Source: Halichondria panicea (Eukaryota; Porifera; Demospongiae; Suberitida; Halichondriidae). Taken from it: 64,000 nucleotides of DNA. The position numbers and the translations under genes are program-made. The stretch covers positions 2,618,001 through 2,682,000 of the forward strand of contig NC_087390.1 of assembly GCF_963675165.1 (NCBI RefSeq), read 5' to 3'. The notes beneath the pieces were generated by a model. That model searched no databases. It was given only the letters and a program-made list of their open reading frames with translations, and was not told the DNA's origin. Of the stretch, positions 13,660 through 24,782 are shown piece after piece (position 1 is the first letter of the stretch; every line of letters starts with the position of its first letter).

Positions 13660-14160
13660 TAGAAAAATTGTTAAGCCGACTTATACAGATTGATGAGGTA
13701 AGCAGTTGAAAGGTTTCAGAGTGTAGAACAGCCATGGTGGAAAGTGGTTGTTTGATCTTATTGTGTGGGTAGGGATATAATTATAACGGTACATGTATCT
13801 AGGAATATACTTCTTAGTTACACCAAGAGTTGTTGTGTATTACTGGCTTTTGTACGGGTGAGGTAAACATCTTTTGGTAGCAGCGAAGGCACGCCCCTTC
13901 CGATAGAGAGGCCGTGCACACTGGACCAAGGTGATTAGTAATTGCATGGCCCCAATCAAGTTGGTGGGTATGCACTCCTCTCCCCATGATGTTAAGGCTT
14001 ATACTGATGTCATTATAATTATTGTACACTACAAGAAGGCAAGGCAGAGAAATTGACTTAATATTAATGGTGAGTTTTAAACTGGGGAAGGTGGCCTCAT
14101 TCATCTTTGAGGTTGTTTAGTTACCGATCTTTACCCACTCTAGTTAACTATTTCTACCCA
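13660..14160. other. EFTUD2-like 3' flank; inverted partner at 47500-47575
   Basis: GTTAAGCCGACTTATA and GAAAGGTTTCAGAGTGTAGA (13672-13727) recur in reverse complement at about 47515-47570, inside the scrambled EFTUD2 copy. No gene is recognised in the rest of this stretch. Confidence 0.6.
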
Positions 14161-14375
14161 CTCCCTTTTACCGTGTACAGTATAAAGTGCAGAGATGAGG
14201 ATCTAGGATCAGAGCTGCTGATGCATGCTCGATGGAGGATGAGGAGGACTGTAAAATAATGATCTTTACCACTCCTTCCCAGTGTACAGTGCTAGTGGTC
14301 AGCAGGTGCTTTATGCTGGGTGATGAGAACCTACACACTGGAGGATGAGGAGGACTCTACAGGTCAGCGATTGCA
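14160..14375 (+). pseudogene. Decayed duplicate of EFTUD2-like exon 6 and flanks
   Basis: Duplicates 3985-4100: the acceptor side GATCTTTACC.ACTCCTTCCCAG and the exon (CACTGGAGGATGAGGAGGAC) are present, with a second partial copy of the exon end just upstream (about 14232-14256). Several small insertions break the frame. It still carries the CAGCAGGTG that exon 6 of the main copy has shortened to CAGCGTG, showing that the main copy lost 2 nt. Confidence 0.75.
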
Positions 14376-14517
14376 TACATGTGTCTTGTTAACTCTTGCA
14401 GTTTCTGCGTAATACCCAATATGAGATGAGTTATATATGGATAGATCTACCCGTAACTAAAACATTGTGGGCAAGCAATCGCGAAGCGAGTACATTTCAA
14501 GTGAACAACTTCATTAA

Positions 14518-15444
14518 CCCTTTAACCGTCGGATTCTTAAATAACAGTGAAGTGAAATGTCTGTAAATTCTCTATCGGGTTTCCAGAGCAATAAAATGCC
14601 TAGCAACCATATACCAATAAAATGCCCATACAACAAGGAATAAAATGGTGCAACATGTGTTGCCATAGCAACCACGGTTATTACGCCCACCCGTTTTTAT
14701 CATTTTAAATGCTCGGCCAGCGGTGAGATAAAATCCAAACATTTTTTTTTATGGATCAGCCTATCATATGGTATAAAGGGTTGACTAAGCTTGATTTTCA
14801 CATCATATGAATGTAACAGTGCTAAGATATATCAATTTGAAGTACAATACGTACATGTATTACTATATCGGTGAACGATTTATGAAATTTACAAGCTCAC
14901 ATAAAGACTGTTCATTACTGCTAATTCTATTTTAGCTATACTATACTTACACTACTGATATTCTAGCTATACTATACTAGTTACCAGAGTCACACAGTGA
15001 GCCCTCTCCTCGTCTTTCACCGTCCTGGTCCATAGCGCTAGCGTCTAGGTCCATGTCATGCATGTCCTCAGTCCCAGACAGTTCATCAGCGTCTGGCATA
15101 AAGCTGGTAGCCTTTGGGAGGTATCCTACTATCCCCGCTCCTTCATAGGCACTGTCATCACCAGAGGAGACATCGCCATTGCTGTCCTCAAGCTGTTCAA
15201 GCACATCGGCACAAGTAAACAACCTAGCCATAGCTATAAACTTCGTGCGGTAAGATGCTAATGAAATTTTAACATAGCAACGTGGCTTGGAAATTTCTAG
15301 ACTAAATTGCACGTGATTCTACAGCTCTTCCTCTATACAGGGATGTACGTAGTTCGAGCTACTTCCTAAGTATCGCAGAATTAGAATTTCGCAAAAAAAG
15401 TCACTTATTGCGGGCCATGATCGTGGCCCGTGGCGTTTAAAGGG
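14518..15444. mobile_element. piggyBac-like element remnant (927 bp, TTAA target duplication)
   Basis: Flanked by TTAA (14514-14517 and 15445-15448), with ends CCCTTTAACCG on the left and the inverted CGTTTAAAGGG on the right, the canonical piggyBac terminus pattern. On the minus strand at 15231-14977 an ORF starting MARLFTCADVLEQLED, followed by acidic sequence (SSGDDSAYEG, DADELSGTEDM), resembles the acidic N-terminus of piggyBac transposases. The catalytic DDD domain is absent, so the element is non-autonomous. Confidence 0.75.
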
Positions 15445-15548
15445 TTAAAGAGCGTTTTGTTTAATTCAACCGAGTGATGTACAATACTCACGTGTTTCGG
15501 TGTAACTCGGTAGTACGGGGCTCACTTTGCTCTCCCAATGAATTATGT

Positions 15549-15684
15549 ACCGTACTTCTTCTAAAAGAGGCCCCCTGGAGATTTCTCTCATAAGACACCA
15601 TAATTATTTCATTGGCTATTTCTTGTTTTGCATACTAGTCTCGAAATTATTAAAAAGCGGCGCCTTATTTAGAAGAAGTACGGT
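15549..15684. mobile_element. Short MITE with TACCGTACTTCTTCTA ends
   Basis: Left end ACCGTACTTCTTCTAAAAGA and right end TTAGAAGAAGTACGGTA are inverted repeats; about 136 bp with no coding capacity. Confidence 0.7.
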
Positions 15685-15977
15685 ATGTTGATATTCATGG
15701 CTTACCGTCTTTCTTCTATCTTCTAATTACAGTGCCACAAAATAGAACGAGAAAAAAGAAGTTTGGCGCTTAGCGATAAAATGTAAAGGTATAATAGTAG
15801 TTGTTTCACAAGGCTTTTGTATAACCTCGATTTCAGGCAGCGTTTTAATTTATTTCTGTGCGATCTTAGTATTAGCATTACTGATTTGTGTGGTTAGAGC
15901 AGCCACACTAAGTAACCTCAGATGAGATAAGCAGCAAATCAAAACCTAAAATGCAAATGAAGGTAACTGTCAATGTT

Positions 15978-16340
15978 TATCGTGTTACTGCTACTTCAAG
16001 TCCTTCAAGCACCATGACTCCACTGGAGGAGGGGTTAGTTTCTTGCTCGGGAGTGTGTCTATCTTGTGCATCAATTAGTGCAGTATCTTGCAGTGTTGTA
16101 GCTGCAGTTTCTTGCACTAATGTGTTTGGATGAGCGATCATTTTGCAGTTCAGAGGCAGTTTCATTCCAACCACCATTTCTGAATCAGCTGCTTGCAACA
16201 CAACATTTTGCACATTGTCATTGTGAGCATTGTCCTGCAGTGAGCTCTCTTGCATTGGCCTAGAAACAGTCTTCTTTGCTGCAATATTTCTCTCACTATC
16301 CATCTCTTCTGTGGTGATTTCTTGTTTTGTGTTGTTGGTC
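15978..16340 (-). repeat. Repeated small ORF, family 2, copy a
   Basis: Minus-strand ORF of 108 codons starting MDSERNIAAKKTVSRP and ending GVMVLEGLEVAVTR. A close homologue lies at 45027-45353, also on the minus strand, sharing KLPLNCKMIAHPNTLVQETA and a similar C-terminus; a 5' fragment lies near 1905-1960. Hydrophilic, with no signal peptide or membrane segment. The homology extends beyond the ORF into its 5' flank, which suits a dispersed repeat. Function not recognised. Confidence 0.4.
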
Positions 16341-16424
16341 TAAGTCTATATAGCTAAGCTTGTGTTGACTTCTTTATGTATTACATAGCATATTAGCCTC
16401 GATCCCAGGCCGAGTTTTCGCTTT

Positions 16425-17445
16425 TATAACGGTTAGGCGAACAACTGGGCCTGGTACTAGTTGTCTGCGCATGCGTCAGTCGTTTGTCAGATTCTGACAA
16501 ATGGATATTCTCGTTCACTTTCGTGACATTTATATTCGTGTACTATCGTGTACTAGAAGTCAGTTCCCGTTTTATCATTATTGGAATCGATTGGAATGGC
16601 TCTTAGCTGAAGCTTCTCTCTTCTCTGAAGCTTATTCTGAAGACTGAACAACAAGGGAAGAGGTATAAAGCTTTGTCAAGCTTGTTAAGGTCAGATATTT
16701 TTGTGTGGGCCCTATGGCCGGCTATGCTATCAAGTCTTGTTCATGTTTGGCAAGAATGTAGGTAGACTATAGTTTCATCATTAATATGGTGGATCAAGTG
16801 AAGAGTGTGAGCTAGAGAACTTGGTGCTGCCATCATCAGCTCGTCGACAATGACACTATAACCGAGAAATTTAATATGTATAGATCTACACGTATTTAAA
16901 ATGTCTACTTCTCTGTACAGGAGCAATGGCTAATATCCAGCTATCCCAACAGTGCTCCTCTTGGCTATACTAACGGACGAGACTGGACAGTTTGAGGTAA
17001 GGGTTTAACCGTCTTTGGTTTCTTTTAATATTGTCCTATACTCACAGACACAGGACTGGAGTATGACCTGCTCATTTGAGCGTTGCTGGGTAGCTCAGAG
17101 ACATCAAGAGAATCTACGTTTTCTCAAGCAATGAGTTACGAGTTGGGGCCTAGAATCAGAGAAATCCAGCAGCCTGCTAAATCTTTTTGAAACGTAATTT
17201 GAAGGCATTCAATCATCCTGAAGTTGCCCTGGGTCACTGTAATTGTGCTGCAGCACAACTGGCAACTCCCCAGGCCTTTGTGAAGCAGCTCCCTATGTGC
17301 ATCTTTTGTGTACTCACTCTGTGCATTTTCTGTGTACAAATTTCCATTATTGATTTATTAAATATTTTTGCCGACCACAAATATACAATGAAAATTTGAC
17401 GCATGCGCAGACAACTAGTACCAGGCCCAGTTGTTCGCCTATTAA
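16425..17445. mobile_element. 1-kb inverted-repeat element abutting the duplication junction
   Basis: TTAGGCGAACAACTGGGCCT through GTTGTCTGCGCATGCGTCA (about 16431-16480) returns in reverse complement at 17400-17445 (GCATGCGCAGACAACTAGTA, CAGTTGTTCGCCTATTAA). The interior has no recognisable transposase. Its right end lies within about 10 bp of where homology between the two NACHT-kinase loci begins. Confidence 0.7.
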
Positions 17446-17454
17446 TTAATAATT

Positions 17455-20400
17455 ATAACATATACCGCTAAGTACAATCAATTGCCAAGTACAAATCAAT
17501 TAATCTATTATGTTTTCTTATTAATTTTACGCTCTTCAGTCAAGTACAAATCTATTATGTTTCTAATTTTACGCTCTTCAGTTAATTGTATCATTTATAT
17601 TCGGAATCAAGATCTGAATTAACTGTGACACGATGGTTAACCAAATTTGGGAGAGGGTCTTCTGAATCGTATACATTGCTTGGTAGGGGGTGATTTTATT
17701 CTTAATTGCAATTAATCAAAATCAGATCGATGTTAGATATAATATTATGCTTTGCCATGTCCTCAGAAACAAGCACATTCGAATCATTTGTATCTCTTTA
17801 TTCTGCACATGTTATCAATTAAGGAATGGATCCTTGAGAAGAGAGCTTGCTGATGGCCGTTCCTCTGGATCCACTAATAGACACTTGCTGGCAAATTCAT
17901 AGGCTCCTCTTAACCATCTCATCCTTGCATTGAGCTTGTGGAGCTGCAGAAATCAAGATCACACAATAATGAACCTCAATAATTACTTCAGTCAATATTC
18001 CAGGTTGCCCACTAATAAAAATAATTAACTATCCAGTGTATGCTTCAATACAAATTATCACAACTACAAGGAAACTTGGAAGAGAAATAGGCACACACAC
18101 ATAATTATACTGGTATGGTATAGTACTGCACACTGGATCGATACAAGCTCAGAATTCAGAGCAAAAATAATGAAAGACCATGGGTGCCGATGCCTCAGTG
18201 TAGGCAATGAATTAGCTACATGCTATACATACACTGTGAACATTTACTACATAATTATATACATTTGCATGAGGGGAAATGGTGAAAAAAGGGGGAAATG
18301 GTAAACTATGCTGTTGCTAAAAAGGATGCCAAAAGTTCAAAGTTTGAAATTATTAATGGCTGCAAGCTCTTACTTGCACTTCATTTATCACTGAGCAGTG
18401 CATTCTACACACGCAGATAAAGACCGTATGCGCAACTGAGGCATAATGATGCACAAAGAAACCAATGGGCTACATACACATTGCAATGCTCACCTTGAGC
18501 AACTTCAGTACTGTACTTTCTTCCACCCTCCACACACTGGGGCTTTTGAGTCTCCCCTCACTGACCCCCAGGCTCTGATGGTAATATAGTAACAGTGTGG
18601 ACATAGCCCGCTGACTGTACGGAGTGTCCGTGCTCATCATGAGTCGCATTGAGAGAATACCAAAGCTGTAGATGTCCGCCTTCGTGGAGAGGGGTGGAGA
18701 GAACGCATCAGGGGAATTAGCAATCATGAGCATACTGGATTCAGGCGATCGGAACCCATTTGTACCCACCGGAACAATCTCGTACTGAAGGGGGGGGGGG
18801 ACAAAGACAGGATTAACATGCGATATGGTATTGGAGAATACAATGAAACAATATACACAATGCAAAAAAGAGTATGACAAAAGAGAACAATGCTTATACT
18901 ATAATAATCAATAGGCCCATTATGTACAGTATTCATTAGCAAAATGATGAATATAGGCTGGTCTTAAGAGGTCAGTAATAGTACCTGTTTAGCTTGTGAG
19001 CGTGATGAGTGAGTGGTGGTGGGAGGTATTCGAGAAGATGAGTCCAATTCTAGTGCAGCATCGAAGTCACAGATGACCACCTACGAGACAATAATAATTA
19101 GTAAATTAAGTATTTCAAGCTACACGAATTCAGTACAAGTACATAGTACATCAAATGTAAAAGTGATTGTCGATTTATCATGCACTGCTGTTTATAGAAG
19201 GTTGAACAATAAAGGCAAAGCAATTAACCCTAAATTGATAATTATGTGTAAAAGTGTGAAACCACACACACCCACACACACACACACCAAGACCACACCA
19301 CTCACTTGATACTTGACATCACACGAGCATTGAACAGGGTTATCACAATTACAGAAGAACTTTATGAGCACGTTGCTGGCCTTCACATCCCTATGGATGC
19401 ATTGATGATTGTCGTGCAAATAATGTAATCCTTGAAGCACTTGTGAGAGAATGTATTTGACGTTTCCGACAGCAACACCCATTGCTCGAGGGTTGTTATG
19501 ATGACGTTTATGGAAATCGTGCAGACTAAGTTCTTCTTTATCGGTCACCAATCTAGCCATATCACCACTGAGTTTGGGCAGGTAGTGATAAACAAAAAAT
19601 CTCCTTTTGCTTTCTTTGTGTTCTTCACCCCACACATACGCTAACAGGGGGACTATATTTTTGTGGCGAATTTTCGTAATGATTGCGTACTCTTTGCTGC
19701 GATAACTGGTCTTCTTTACTGCCAAAGCCAATCCATTCACATTTTCACTAAATATTGATCCATTGCCACCCTTGCGAATAAGGGTGTGTTGGGTTGGTAG
19801 GGGCTGTATTCGATCAGATGGTATCTTGTCAGGAACGGAAGTATACAGTACAGTGCCTTGTCTGAGATTGGCCTGTCGTCTTGATGATTGTTGAGCCTCA
19901 CCAACAGCTTGTTCAGCAGTAAAGGTGTGTACAAATGCTCCATGCGATGGCTGTATGGAGGTAGCCCCTCCAGTTTGCGCAAGAGAGTGGTAAGGATTCA
20001 TGGGTACATGTCCATACGGTTGAAATGAGTCCAATTGGGGAAGCAATTGGAAATCTGCGCCACCCATATTAAGATTAGCAACACCGGGAGTTTGAATACT
20101 ATCCGATTTTCTTTGAGACCCTTCTTGCAATGTATTAGATAAACCCTCGGGTAGTATTGAGTCAACTCTAGGAACTTCAGCTGGGTGGACAAAAGGCTTA
20201 GGGAGGGCGTGCTGGGCTCGGCCAGTTAGCATCTTCGGAACGACTTGTAATGACGGGAGGATCATTTGTGTGTTATCTCGAGTGGCATCAAAGTCATCCA
20301 CGCAACGTACCGTTGCTACACATTCTTCAATTTTATTAAAATTACTGTTTGCGCTGCTATTCTCTTGATAAAATTCCACGGACAAATCGTTGGATAAAAT

Positions 20401-21395
20401 TAGATTAAATTTTTCATTCGTCAACGGAACCACACCCTTTATTCTTTCAGGTAAAGGACGAAGCATTAAGACAACCTCCACGGTTCCACCATTGTGTTTC
20501 TCGGCATTGTGACGATCTGACATAGACATTGATTCGAGTGGTATATTTGATGTATTTTTTTTCGGTCCATCCAGATAGTGAATAGGTATTAGTGGATATA
20601 ATTGCACACACTTCGAAAATGATTCTTCGAAGCATTTGCACGTTAAGAAACTAACATACGACACATTGCTAGAATCACCTTTCAATTTAACAGCTGAGTA
20701 CAGAGGGAACACTCGTTGCAAAATTTCACGGACAGCACGACATACCAACTGATTTAATTTCTCCATTGATTCTTGGGGAGTTCGCTCGGACGTTTGATCA
20801 CTTTCTCTGTATAACCTATCGAGTTCAGCTGAGTTTCTTTTCGGAGTAATATCAAGTCGATCAATAACGGAGTCGTCGTAGATCACCACAATTGATACGC
20901 TTTCAACTTTAGCTTTCAAAGTAAGTGCTAATTGCTTGTTTCTTGGTGAGGTCGTGATTATCCAATTTGCCATTCCAGAGTTGCTGATAATTGATACTAC
21001 AGAATCAACACAAGAATCGAAAATTCCGACAGACATCGAGAATGTTAGAACAAGCGAGTGTTTAGAGGATAGTTTTCTAAAAATACTTTTTTCTTGAGCC
21101 TCGTTTAAAGATCTGATTAAAGCACACCGATATTTCGAGTCGGTGTTCAGTTTAAGGCTATCGACTAGCACATCGACAACTGAATTCATCATCAATTTTG
21201 TAGGATTAACAAATGCTGTTTGTGATGAAGTGTAAATATCACTAGTTAGACCAAAGAAAAATGTTAGCCAATGGGTGTAACCGTTCTCGAACAATTTTAA
21301 AGAATTCTTAAACAAAAACGTGAGCTGATTGACTGGCGGTAGTTTGCGCAGATAAAAGCCGGCTAAAAATTCTGTTACCAGCGGATGTATAAATT
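17455..21395. repeat. Segmental duplication, copy A (partner 47910-51845)
   Basis: From AAGTACAATCAATTGCCAAG at about 17470 to within the first coding exon of the kinase gene (about 21395), the sequence is near-identical to 47.91-51.85 kb, introns included, at a constant offset of 30,448 through the coding part. Beyond 21.4 kb identity falls off quickly but the proteins remain homologous. The lower boundary lies next to the 1-kb inverted-repeat element. Confidence 0.9.
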
Positions 21396-22551
21396 GGTAT
21401 GCATAGCTCCTGCCAGTAGCAAGGTCCACAAGCCCAAATCTGAAGCAATCATTCAGGGACAACTTCGAAAGTTTTAGAGAAAATGAGGATAAGAATTGCA
21501 ATGATTCTTTGTAACCAGCGCATTTACAGCCTGTCAGTAAATGTTCCATAGCTAAATAACAAATAGCTTCAAAAACAGCTTCTACAGTTTCTGATAGTTT
21601 TTCTAATTGTATTTTCCCGGCACGCAAAGCAGCTATCTCGTCAGCGTCTAACGCATGCTCAATCAGACCACATACTAGCTTATACACCAAATATGTTATT
21701 GTTTTAGGCTTTTCAACACTATCGAACATTTTTATTAGAATTGACCAAGCAAGCGGGTTTACAAGGTCATCTAATTGATTTTGTTGAAGGGTAGACAACA
21801 GTTTAGATTCGGATGGGACACTTTCCGATAAATATTTCATCATTTCAGCTTGTGAGAAACCCTCCAGACTATAATGGTGATAAACTTTAGCAAGAGACTC
21901 AACTTCATTTAATTGGTGAGGTCTGCACATAATCAAAACAGTTGCTTGGGGAAGCACTTTTCTACCCAGTATACCTCTGACAATTGAATCATGAGCAAGT
22001 TTATCAGCAAAATTCTTGTCACAATGATCTAATGAAATCAGAACCAACCACATGCTACTATCAGAGTTTTCCAAAGAAGCAGCATCGAGGCCACATAAAT
22101 TCAATAGCTCAGCTATTGTTTTCAGTTCAGACAGTTCCGCACAATCAGGAGTATTGATAAACATTATCATAGAGAACTTCTGCAAACATTTTTTGCTTTG
22201 AAAACAATGCTTCACATAATTGACTAAAGCACTTTTTCCAGCACCAACAATACCAGACACAGCAGTACAACAGCTATTCTCTAAGCGGGTGAGGAAACTA
22301 GACGTAACAAAGCCTGTAGTAGGTACAATAACAAGAGAATGACTTTGCTGGTCAAAGTCAATACCATAAATTAAAGGCACTAATACTCCATAGCTTTTCG
22401 AACGTAAATAAATTTCAACAGAATCACTTTGTGTTGGGAAGGATGTCAGTAGCTCGATTGTAGGCATGATCCATGGAAAGTGGCCAGCATCACCATCAGA
22501 TTGCCGGTCGCCTTGTTGTATGTTATCCTTATACACGAAATCTTTAGCCAT
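17815..22551 (-). CDS. NACHT-type STAND NTPase fused to a C-terminal protein kinase, copy A
   Basis: Four exons in phase: 22551-19306, 19080-18985, 18784-18494, 17943-17815, giving 1253 aa. The start is the ATG of MAKDFVYK; an intron acceptor (TTTTGCTTTTACAG) lies just upstream, so the more distal hydrophobic reading is intronic. Domains: P-loop GIVGAGKSA (about 100-108), Walker B-like MWLVLISLDHCD (167-178), NACHT-like GFSQAEMMKYL (231-241), NPLAWSIL (265-272), and the NLR winged-helix hallmark FIHPLVTEFLAGFYL (387-401). Then a spacer of about 525 residues, low-complexity towards its end, and a kinase: GGNGS loop (928-), AVKK lysine (946), HRDVKASN (1053-1060), DFD in place of DFG (1087-1089), SPE (1127-1129), DIYSFG, and RPSA near the C-terminus. 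No LRR, death-fold or signal peptide. Likely a cytosolic sensor that signals by phosphorylation; ligand unknown. Confidence 0.85.
18175..18447. repeat. GCCTCGGTG-family MITE in intron 3 of kinase gene A
   Basis: Diverged copy: GATGCCTCAGTGTAGGC on the left, GCAACTGAGGCATAAT on the right, with the family interior (TGGCTGCAAGCTCTTACTTG). The same insertion is present at 48626-48898 in gene B, so it predates the duplication. Confidence 0.7.
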
Positions 22552-24370
22552 TTTATGTTTTCTGCTTATCTGTAAAAGCAAAACCACAACAATAATAAGG
22601 TGAATCAACATTCCATAACTATTAGCAAGAGTATTCAGTACCACTCTAAACGTGTAATTAGACCTCACGTGTACGCATGACTAGACTGTGTAGGCGTAAC
22701 CATAAAACAAACAATTTTACATCATCCACATAATTATAGAGAAACTAAAAGTACAATGTAAACACAGAGTGCCATCCATACATGATTGTACATGTACAGA
22801 AACAAAATAATACTAATTACACGTTAAACTAACATTATAATTATGTACAACGAGAATCAGTATTTAATAATGCAATGTGTACGTACATGTACACAACGAG
22901 AGTCGGTAATATTAATTAAGCAATATCACACATGGTGTAGGAATCACTGCTACTAAATAGCTATAATAATGTATTTGCAGAGTAGCTAGGCAACTCATAG
23001 ATATTGAACTGGGCATGGGAGGGCCAGAGAGGATGGTTTCATAATAATAATAATGAACGCTTACAATTACTATTACTTTGCTAGATAAGCTTTTGGTCAG
23101 ATCCGGACAATGAGCATAGCATAGGCAATGAATTTACGTCCTCTCCACATCAACCAACAACAACCAGCGAATCGAATGTACTTGAATTCATGTTCAGTGA
23201 AACAATGGCCTGACTTTTTAGAACGCGTGCTGTTTTTTGCAAATACGTATTAAAGTGCAAAAGTACACTAGATTTAATTTCAGATGGACTGTCCATGCAT
23301 ATGCGCATGCTCTTTCTCTTCTATGAACTCAAAAATACTGAGCCAATTTTATCCCAGCTATGGTCGACTGTGTGAGCTGATGGATGGTGATGAATCTTTT
23401 GAAAAGGCTTTTCATCACACGTACCTCCGACGAATATCGAGAATGTAGCTCCATATGCTGCAAAATTTTATTCGCAGAAGAAGACAGAAAATCTCGATCC
23501 ATTTCAAGATTAACGAAAACCACCTGGGTGTTATCACAACAAGTAATGTGTGTATATAATAATTGATAAACTTTCAGTTTGCTGTACTGTATGACCGAAG
23601 GGATTCTCCCCCCCCCCCAGAATACTATGATTGGTCAGCATTAATATGATTATGAATAATTATTATGATTATTTAGTCAGCATTCGTGTGAAACTTGAGC
23701 CAGGTGTGTACGGTTAATCACCCTGCAGACAAGCACCTCATGCATAAAGCATTGTGTTAAATGTACTGTGTTGCTTTGCTAGTGAAAAACCTCCCAATCA
23801 GCAGAAAAATGTTCACACTTTGCAATTTGCAGAATCACAGCAGATCGAGACAGTAATAAGCGCCTCGAATAAAGGCCACGTGTAGCATTGCAGCCAACGT
23901 GTAGCATCAGGCATACATAATTATACCGGTATACGTCTTTGCGATTTGCATTCTACAGCATTTGCGAAGTTCAATGCTCGTGTAGTTAAAACAGTGTTCA
24001 ATGTTCCACGATGCAGCTCCTATGTCCTATCCAAGAATTAGACAACACTGGAACTTTGGATAACATCTTGAATCGATTTTGTTACTGTTGTTAGTCACAT
24101 GCACAACACCCACTTTTTGGTAAAGACATATGAATGTACTTATGCGCAGGTTTTACAACAGAGTAAATTCATTTTCTTTGTTTCTCACTCTACGGTTGCT
24201 ACAAATTTTGGTAAGATCATGCATGTCATGTAAACAGCTCATGCTTGCATGCTCTACAATAATTATAACATAATCCCTATACATGAACTATTACGTGCAT
24301 GATCGAATAACGATATTCATTAGAATGCCAGATTGTGTTACATAATTATGTCTCAACAATAATAATGCAT
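22552..24370. other. Upstream region of kinase gene A; one possible minus-strand exon at 23434-23524
   Basis: Mostly AT-rich and featureless. On the minus strand, an acceptor-like ...AACACCCAG and a donor GTACGTG bracket an open segment that reads VVFVNLEMDRDFLSSSANKI and continues to about HSRYSSE. It could be an upstream exon of gene A or of an unrelated gene, or chance. No domain is recognised. Confidence 0.3.
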
Positions 24371-24374
24371 CCCA

Positions 24375-24700
24375 GCTAGATAGGCGTGGCCCGTCCCCAG
24401 CTCTAAATGGGGAGGGGACTGATTTCAAGCCTATCAAGCAACATGCAGCACCAAATCAGATTGCAGAAGGCTTACATAGTGTATTTCTGCACCAATCAGA
24501 CTGTATAGCCCTTACGTAATGAATTTGTTGGCTTCCCAACTTCTCCACTTATCTGCAGTAAGCTGAGTTCTGTGGTTATAAGGCCAGCCAGAGATATTCA
24601 CAGCTAGTACGGCAATCAGAGAATAAATGCTTGATAGGCTTGAAACCCGTCCCCCACTTTTAGAGCTGGGGACGGGGCACTCCCATCTATTCCCCAACAT
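24375..24700. mobile_element. MITE with CCCGTCCCCAGCTCTAAA ends
   Basis: Left arm ATAGGCGTGGCCCGTCCCCA...TTTCAAGCCTATCAAG (24379-24440); the right arm is its reverse complement ending TAGAGCTGGGGACGGGGCAC (24625-24690). No coding capacity. It lies directly upstream of the acidic/basic protein paralogue. Confidence 0.8.
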
Positions 24701-24782
24701 CACTATACGTACACCCACATGTATTCGTATGAATATCATTAAATTCATCTAAAATCAATGAACGATTTATTTGCTCGTGCAG

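Noticed and set aside
20447-20641. Many short ORFs antisense or out of frame within both kinase exons (also at 19737, 19998, 50185, 50446, 50895)
   Set aside because: They are identical shadows in both copies and have no support beyond the real frame.
22552-22668. Apparent N-terminal transmembrane segment (HLIIVVVLLLQ) upstream of kinase A
   Set aside because: The frame upstream of the ATG at 22551 has no ATG of its own, and the hydrophobic residues come from the polypyrimidine tract of an intron acceptor (TTTTGCTTTTACAG). Gene B shows the same organisation without a hydrophobic segment.
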